A DNA stretch of 23,371 nt. It comes from a virus. Positions 22,388 through 23,371 of this stretch are shown one piece after another (positions within the stretch are counted from its first letter, which is position 1; every line of letters starts with the position of its first letter). A model generated the notes under the pieces. It saw nothing but the letters and a program-made list of their open reading frames with translations, was not told the origin of the DNA and did not search any database. A program made the position numbers and the translations under genes. The stretch covers positions 1 to 23,371 of the IMG/VR virus record IMGVR_UViG_3300046007_009305. One strand, given 5' to 3'.

Positions 22388-23371
22388 AAGTTTTGCCAAC
22401 TACTATTTCAATCACTGCCGTGGGGTTATCGGGTGTTGCTGTAAAATCTTCTAAAGATTTTCCGATTATAGTACCAATTCTGGGATTAGGCTCTGCTCTG
22501 GCAAAACCATTTCCCGCAGTTACCATCATATCGCCCTTACCGACCGGACCAATTACTTTTGTAGGTACACGACCTTGAAGTGCTATATCGACTGTAAATT
22601 CTCCTTCTAGTCTAATGTTCATTAAGTGAGCAGGATTAGTTGTAACAACTCCAGCAACTTTATTAGACATATCTGAATTAGCCAAAGTTACTTCTCGAAT
22701 TCCACCAAATATTAGCACTGTTCCAGGTTTATAAATTGCATCAGCCAAATAACGTTCTGCAATGTCAGCGTACTGTGCAGATGTTGCTGTAACAGTTAAA
22801 ATATTGGAAGCAAGATTAATACTAAATGCAGTGGCAGTTGTTCTTACAAAAGGTGTTTGATTGGAGCCAGCAGCCTGAACGCAAACAGGGTAGTAGGTTC
22901 CTGCAGTTGTAGTAGCAGTTGCATTTATTGCGGTGCTTGGTCCGATTGGCCCGATTGGTCCAATTGGTCCTTGTGGGCCTTGTGGGCCGATTGGTCCTAT
23001 GGGTCCTTGTGGTCCACGCGGACCTTGTGGGCCTTGTGGTCCGATTGGTCCTATGGGGCCTTGATTTCCGATAGGCCCAATGGGTCCGATTGGTCCTTGT
23101 GGCCCGCGGGGTCCTTGTGGTCCGATTGGTCCGATTGGACCTATAGGCCCGATCGGTCCTTGATTACCGATTGGTCCAATCGGTCCTTGATTTCCAATCG
23201 GTCCTTGTGGTCCCTGTGGCCCAATTGGCCCAATTGGCCCAATTGGCCCGATTGGGCCTTGATTTCCGATTGGACCGATTGGTCCTTGATTACCGATTGG
23301 TCCTTGTGGTCCCTGTGGTCCGATTGGTCCAATTGGGCCTTGATTTCCAATTGGACCAATAGGCCCAATTG
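22386..23371 (-). CDS. Collagen-like tail fibre protein, 3' part (5' end beyond the window)
   Basis: The frame is open from the stop at 22386 to the window edge, at least 327 residues. A TTG at 22748 is not a true start: the upstream codons continue as [19 protein letters not shown]. The visible N-terminal part is 48 consecutive Gly-x-y triplets (GPI, GPQ, GNQ, occasional GPR), a collagen-like triple-helix segment. A Thr/Ala-rich linker of about 45 residues follows. The ~130-residue C-terminal domain has [51 protein letters not shown] and [17 protein letters not shown], a domain I recall at the ends of many marine phage fibres and somewhat like the Peptidase_G2 self-cleaving/chaperone type (weak inference). 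It probably forms a trimeric fibre for host binding. Confidence 0.85.
   Translation of the reverse strand, partial: IGPIGPIGNQGPIGPIGPQGPQGPIGNQGPIGPIGNQGPIGPIGPIGPIGPQGPQGPIGNQGPIGPIGNQGPIGPIGPIGPIGPQGPRGPQGPIGPIGPIGNQGPIGPIGPQGPQGPRGPQGPIGPIGPQGPQGPIGPIGPIGPSTAINATATTTAGTYYPVCVQAAGSNQTPFVRTTATAFSINLASNILTVTATSAQYADIAERYLADAIYKPGTVLIFGGIREVTLANSDMSNKVAGVVTTNPAHLMNIRLEGEFTVDIALQGRVPTKVIGPVGKGDMMVTAGNGFARAEPNPRIGTIIGKSLEDFTATPDNPTAVIEIVVGKT
22938..23371 (-). repeat. 9-bp Gly-x-y coding repeat (collagen-like)
   Basis: The glycine codons recur every 9 bases from 22941 to the window edge at the positions I checked across the stretch, with no frame break. Units differ only slightly, mostly in third codon positions and in the x and y residues. 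The array continues past the window. Such near-identical units favour slippage or recombination, so fibre length may vary between relatives. Confidence 0.9.

Noticed and set aside
22386-22748. A separate 120-aa gene starting at TTG 22748
   Set aside because: The frame stays open upstream with the sensible sequence [15 protein letters not shown] and runs in register into the Gly-x-y repeats, so this is the end of one long fibre gene.
22938-23371. CRISPR-like or non-coding tandem repeat
   Set aside because: The period is 9 bases with glycine codons in a single open frame and no spacers; it is collagen-like coding sequence. Open frames on the plus strand here are by-products of the same periodicity.

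Overview
The window is AT-rich and looks like part of a marine T4-like myovirus genome (a cyanophage- or pelagiphage-type relative of T4). The evidence is a set of T4-type virion genes: a gp13-like and a gp14-like neck protein, a gp15-like tail sheath stabilizer, a gp1-like deoxynucleoside monophosphate kinase and a group of tail fibre genes. These sit beside accessory genes typical of marine T4-like phages: Nudix, 2-oxoglutarate (2OG)/Fe(II) oxygenases, nucleotide-sugar enzymes and glycosyltransferases. I see no tRNA, rRNA, CRISPR array, insertion sequence, integrase or photosynthesis gene. The host cannot be named from this sequence.

Layout. (1) 1-3623: a plus-strand zinc-ribbon/HNH-like gene converges on a minus-strand block (3623 to 358) holding a small unknown gene, a long unknown gene, the gp13-like gene and the dNMP kinase. 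A consensus sigma70-type promoter (3630-3658) faces this block. (2) 3694-7102: plus-strand gp14-like, gp15-like and Nudix genes behind a late-promoter-like CATAAATA box. (3) 16030 to 7092, minus strand: thirteen genes joined by 1-8 nt overlaps or 2-3 nt gaps. They encode a GT4 glycosyltransferase, a cupin, a 2OG oxygenase, a left-handed beta-helix acyltransferase, a short DegT-type aminotransferase, GDP-mannose 4,6-dehydratase, three further (probable) glycosyltransferases and four more 2OG oxygenases. (4) 23371 to 16161, minus strand: a collagen-like fibre gene cut by the window edge, two paralogous fibre genes, two unknown genes, a U32-like/methyltransferase fusion, a DUF401-like membrane protein and a small conserved phage gene.

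How the genes may work together. Gmd, the aminotransferase and the acyltransferase are adjacent and in the right chemical order to make a GDP-4-acylamino-4,6-dideoxyhexose such as GDP-N-acetylperosamine. The glycosyltransferases, two of them fucosyltransferase-like and so expected to use GDP-sugars, could transfer it to a host glycan or a virion protein. Five 2OG oxygenases in the same operon, near a (Gly-Pro-X)n fibre gene, raise the speculative idea of hydroxylation plus glycosylation of phage fibres. The other standout is the 547-aa fusion of a U32-like Fe-S barrel to a SAM methyltransferase, next to a transporter-like membrane protein.

Limits: all functional calls come from reading motifs by eye; no database search or alignment was run.
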